Part shown: piece by piece, positions 5,844-8,100 of the stretch
How positions within the stretch are numbered: the stretch's first letter is position 1
How the letters are laid out: each line of letters opens with the position of its first letter
Source: Planctomycetaceae bacterium
GTDB taxonomy: Bacteria; Planctomycetota; Planctomycetia; Pirellulales; JAEUIK01
Length of the DNA stretch: 8,100 nt
NCBI GenBank assembly: GCA_016793185.1
Contig: JAEUIK010000316.1
Span: 1 to 8,100 of the forward strand
Direction: 5' to 3'
Position numbers and translations under genes: made by a program
The notes under the pieces: generated by a model
What the model was told of the DNA's origin: nothing
Databases searched by the model: none
The model's input: the letters and a program-made list of their open reading frames with translations, nothing else

Positions 5844-7100
5844 ATGCTCCGGCGACTGGCGGTCCTGATCGCAGTTGGGGTGGCGGCGCTCGCGCCGTCG
5901 TCCGGCTGCCAGCGGATGTCGGCGCCGATGGGCCTGCTCGAGGAGACGGCCCCGCACGCCCATCTCTCGTCGCAAAAACTGCGGACGCTCGTGACCGACT
6001 ACGTTCCGGTTTACGCGCTGCAGGTCGAGGCGAGTGCCGACCAGATTCTCGCCGAGGCGACCGATCCCGCGGTTCGCCGCCACGCGCTCTTGTGGAAATC
6101 GCAGGGGATCGGGGCCTGCTTTCGTGCGGCGGCGCGTCCCGATGCCTTGGCCGCGCTCACCGACGTGTGGGTGCTCGTTCGCCAGAGTAGCGATTACTTC
6201 GCGCGGACGGCGGGCGATCCCCCTTTGGGGCCCTGGCAACCCGCGGCACTGGAGACCTGCCGACGCCTGGAAGAGCCCTTGCGGAAGATCCATGCCACGC
6301 TGGGCGAGGAGCTGCACTTCGGCGAGAAGTTCGTCGCGGATTTCGCCACCCAGCATCCGATCGACAGCCTGTACTTCAACCGTGCCTCGATCGCTACCGA
6401 CTACATCGAGTCGCTCAAGCTGCCGACTCCCGAGCTGATGGACGTCGTGGGAGGGCTGAACGAGAATATGGCCGACATGCGGAAACTCTCAGCCTTGTAC
6501 GCGGACTTCCTTCCCAAGCAGGCGCGCTGGCAGGCGGAACTGCTGCTGATCGACAGCCTCGCGCAACAGCCTGTCGGCGCCGCGCTCAGCGACCTCTCTA
6601 CGGCTGCCAAGGCGGCGGAGCGTGCCGCGGCCACGGCCGAAAGGATTCCGGCGCTGGTCGAGCGCGAGCGGCTGGCGGCGCAGCAGATCGTCGGTACCGA
6701 GCGGCAGGCCGCCTTCCAGGAAATCGAACGCATGCGCGTCGAGACGCTCGGAACCCTCCGCGACGAGCGCGTCGCGGTGCTCGCCGCGCTGCGTACCGAG
6801 CGCGAGCTGACGACGGCCGCGGTCGAGGCCGCGGCGCAACGCTCGTTGGCCGCGTTTGACGAACGGATCGCCGCCCGCGGCGCGCAACTCGCGGAACAAA
6901 GCGAGAGACTCGTCGGGCGCGTGTATCAACGCGCGGTGCAATGGGGCCTCATTGTGGGCGTCGTCGCGGTCGGGCTGACGCTGCTACGCTACTTGCGGCC
7001 CAGCTCTCGCCCCGCCGCGACCCAGTTGGCCGAACCGCCGGCGCCGCGCGGTCCCGAGCTGCAGACCCCGCAGCGTCGGCCTCCTCGGCTGGTGGCCTGA
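5844..7100 (+). CDS. Lipoprotein-like helical protein with 11-residue repeats and C-terminal membrane helix
   Basis: The product has 418 residues; I do not recognise a named family, although I have a vague memory of similar bacterial proteins labelled 'chemotaxis protein' without support. Residues 1-22 are a basic-hydrophobic signal ending in PSSGC; Cys22 is a plausible but imperfect lipidation site (Ser instead of an aliphatic residue at -3). Residues 40-245 look alpha-helical and globular (motifs RRHALLWKSQGIGA at 78-91, LTDVWVLVRQSSDYF at 105-119). Residues 250-358 are a long charged helix, with eight 11-residue units from 271 (hydrophobic residue at 272, 283, 294, 305, 316, 327, 338, 349; Arg at 276, 287, 298, 309, 320). 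A membrane helix follows at about 366-382, then a Pro/Arg-rich tail to 418. The N-terminus and C-terminus may therefore both be membrane-attached, with the helix in the periplasm and the tail in the cytoplasm. If Cys22 is not lipidated it is still exported. Located 58 bp after the SYLF gene. Confidence 0.85.
   Translation: MLRRLAVLIAVGVAALAPSSGCQRMSAPMGLLEETAPHAHLSSQKLRTLVTDYVPVYALQVEASADQILAEATDPAVRRHALLWKSQGIGACFRAAARPDALAALTDVWVLVRQSSDYFARTAGDPPLGPWQPAALETCRRLEEPLRKIHATLGEELHFGEKFVADFATQHPIDSLYFNRASIATDYIESLKLPTPELMDVVGGLNENMADMRKLSALYADFLPKQARWQAELLLIDSLAQQPVGAALSDLSTAAKAAERAAATAERIPALVERERLAAQQIVGTERQAAFQEIERMRVETLGTLRDERVAVLAALRTERELTTAAVEAAAQRSLAAFDERIAARGAQLAEQSERLVGRVYQRAVQWGLIVGVVAVGLTLLRYLRPSSRPAATQLAEPPAPRGPELQTPQRRPPRLVA
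6654..6917 (+). repeat. Eight coding repeats of 33 bp (11-residue units)
   Basis: This segment encodes residues 271-358 of the coiled-coil protein. Set out in rows of 11, the second column is V, V, I, L, L, V, F, L and the sixth is R in the first five rows; units 4 and 5 read TLRDERVAVLA and ALRTERELTTA. The repeat is clear in protein and diverged in DNA, so it is old rather than a recent tandem duplication. Eleven-residue periodicity is known from right-handed coiled coils and from membrane-surface helices such as those of apolipoproteins and synucleins. Confidence 0.65.
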
Positions 7101-7134
7101 GCGGCGCTCGATTTGCCGGCTTTCTCCAGGGCGA

Positions 7135-8100
7135 TCACTGGAAATCGCACTCGAGAATCGAGCAGTCGTCGTCGAGAGTCGGCGAGCCATTGAGCTCGAC
7201 GCAATGGGCGAGCACGTCATCCAGGGGCGAGCCAGCGCCCGTCTGTCGCTGGCCGAGGTACTCGAGGTACTCGTCGAGGGTCCACATCGGGCCGTCGGCG
7301 ATCTGGATCTCGAAGGCGCCGTCGCTGAAAAGATAGAGTCGGGCATAGGCCGGCAACGTGACCTCCCGCGACTCGAACTCGAGGTCGAAGCCAAAGCCCA
7401 CCGCCGGCCCGTCGGATTCGAGCTGCTGCAGCGTGGCGGTTTCGCGGGTGTCGCCCGCAAAGAGCGCCGCCGGCGGGTGGCCGCCCCCCGCGTAGCGCAG
7501 CTTGCGCGTGCTGGGCTGAAACACGCCGTACCAGATGGTGAAGTACTTGCCATCGTGGCGATCCATGTCGAATGCAGGATTCAGCCCGCCGATGACTTGC
7601 GAGGGCTCGCGGAAGTCGACGTTGGGGAGACTGCGCGAGCTGATGACGTTCATGGCCGAAACCGACATCAGCGAGGCGCCGACCCCATGCCCGCTGACAT
7701 CGAGCAGATAGACCGCAAAGTGGTCGTCGTCAACCCAGTGATAGCCGAAGGAATCCCCCCCGAGCTGCGTCGACGGAACGAACCGCCAGTCGGTCCGGAT
7801 GGGTCCCGTCGTCAGCGGCGCCGGCAGCAGTGAGCGCACGTACCGCGCTGCCTGGTCGATCTCGTCGGCCAGGTGCTTGCGGCTTTCGGCCAGGCGGCGA
7901 TACGCCTCGTTGCGTTCCAGCAGCGCGATGTAGCCGCGCGAGTGATAGCGAATGCGGGCGATCAATTCGACCCGGTCCGGCAACTTGACCAGGTAGTCGT
8001 TGGCCCCGCGCGCGAAACTCTCGGCCTTGATGACCGGCTCTTCCTTGGTCGAGAGGACAATCAAGGGCACGTCGCGGGTCTTCGGATTCGCGCGAAAGAA
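7135..8100 (-). CDS. Response regulator with SpoIIE/PP2C-type serine phosphatase domain (5' end outside window)
   Basis: The frame runs off the right edge; 321 residues plus a TGA stop (7137-7135) are visible. Window residues 1 to about 50 are the end of a receiver domain: PLIVLST (12-18) with the switch Ser/Thr, then RGANDYLVKLPD (31-42) with conserved Lys39. The phosphoacceptor Asp lies outside. A helical linker (50-95, with ERNEAYRRLAESRKHLADEI) leads to the PPM/SpoIIE domain: GGDSFGYHW (114-122, metal Asp116), LLDVSGHGVGASL (132-144, Asp134), YAGGGHPPAAL (203-213), FSDGAFEI (258-265, Asp260) and DDDCSIL (310-316). All main metal ligands are present, so it should be active. Such proteins dephosphorylate serine on anti-sigma-factor antagonists or similar partners when the receiver is phosphorylated (RsbU-like role; known family function, partner not visible here). 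The first Asp motif lacks the Tyr-Asp of GGDYYD. A GTG at 8070 is internal to the receiver, not a start. Cytoplasmic. Confidence 0.93.
   Translation of the reverse strand, partial: FFRANPKTRDVPLIVLSTKEEPVIKAESFARGANDYLVKLPDRVELIARIRYHSRGYIALLERNEAYRRLAESRKHLADEIDQAARYVRSLLPAPLTTGPIRTDWRFVPSTQLGGDSFGYHWVDDDHFAVYLLDVSGHGVGASLMSVSAMNVISSRSLPNVDFREPSQVIGGLNPAFDMDRHDGKYFTIWYGVFQPSTRKLRYAGGGHPPAALFAGDTRETATLQQLESDGPAVGFGFDLEFESREVTLPAYARLYLFSDGAFEIQIADGPMWTLDEYLEYLGQRQTGAGSPLDDVLAHCVELNGSPTLDDDCSILECDFQ

Noticed and set aside
5406..6356. A 316-codon open frame on the minus strand over the SYLF and coiled-coil genes.
   Set aside because: It spans two recognisable plus-strand genes and the hairpin gap between them, with no domain of its own.
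7101..7162. Short inverted repeats (GCGAT/ATCGC at 7131-7148 and CTCGA/TCGAG at 7150-7162) near the convergent gene ends.
   Set aside because: Arms of five bases, mostly within coding sequence and without a T-tract; too weak to call a terminator.
7204..7833. A 209-codon open frame on the plus strand inside the phosphatase gene.
   Set aside because: Antisense shadow; the minus-strand frame has all phosphatase motifs in order.
8068..8070. A GTG as the start of the phosphatase protein.
   Set aside because: The frame remains open to the window edge and the extra residues (FFRANPKTRD) continue a receiver domain, so the gene begins outside.
1..8100. Search for CRISPR arrays, tRNA or rRNA genes, insertion sequences, phage or defence genes.
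   Set aside because: No regular direct repeats with spacers, no cloverleaf or rRNA segments noticed, and no transposase, integrase or known defence domains in any real frame.

Overview
This is a GC-rich stretch of bacterial chromosome holding six protein genes, two of which run off the window edges. The proteins, the weak ribosome binding sites and the mostly exported, membrane-anchored products fit a Planctomycetota-type genome (perhaps the order Pirellulales). This is inference from protein style only; no rRNA or other marker gene is present. I see no tRNA, rRNA, insertion sequence, integrase, CRISPR array or phage gene.

Layout from left to right. Bases 2-928 (+) are the C-terminal part of a penicillin-acylase-family Ntn hydrolase. 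It converges, with only 22 bp between stop codons, on a 657-residue lipoprotein esterase/lipase-like alpha/beta hydrolase (951-2924, minus). After 214 non-coding bp comes a membrane-anchored TAXI-type solute-binding protein (3139-4503, minus). A divergent promoter region (4504-4732) separates it from a rightward pair: a secreted SYLF (Ysc84/DUF500) protein (4733-5785) and a lipoprotein-like coiled-coil protein with a C-terminal membrane helix (5844-7100). The pair converges, with 34 bp between, on a response-regulator/SpoIIE-type serine phosphatase (7135-8100, minus, 5' end outside the window).

How they may work together: five of the six products are predicted or expected to act at or outside the cytoplasmic membrane. 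The SYLF gene and the coiled-coil gene are the only likely transcription unit. They are separated by 58 bp that carry a strong GC-rich hairpin. The phosphatase is a cytoplasmic signalling protein of the RsbU type. Nothing in the window ties these genes into one known pathway. The features most worth a second look are an eight-fold 11-residue repeat in the coiled-coil protein, its apparent anchoring at both ends, the pairing of that protein with a lipid-binding SYLF domain, and a TAXI receptor with two membrane helices and no TRAP permease beside it.
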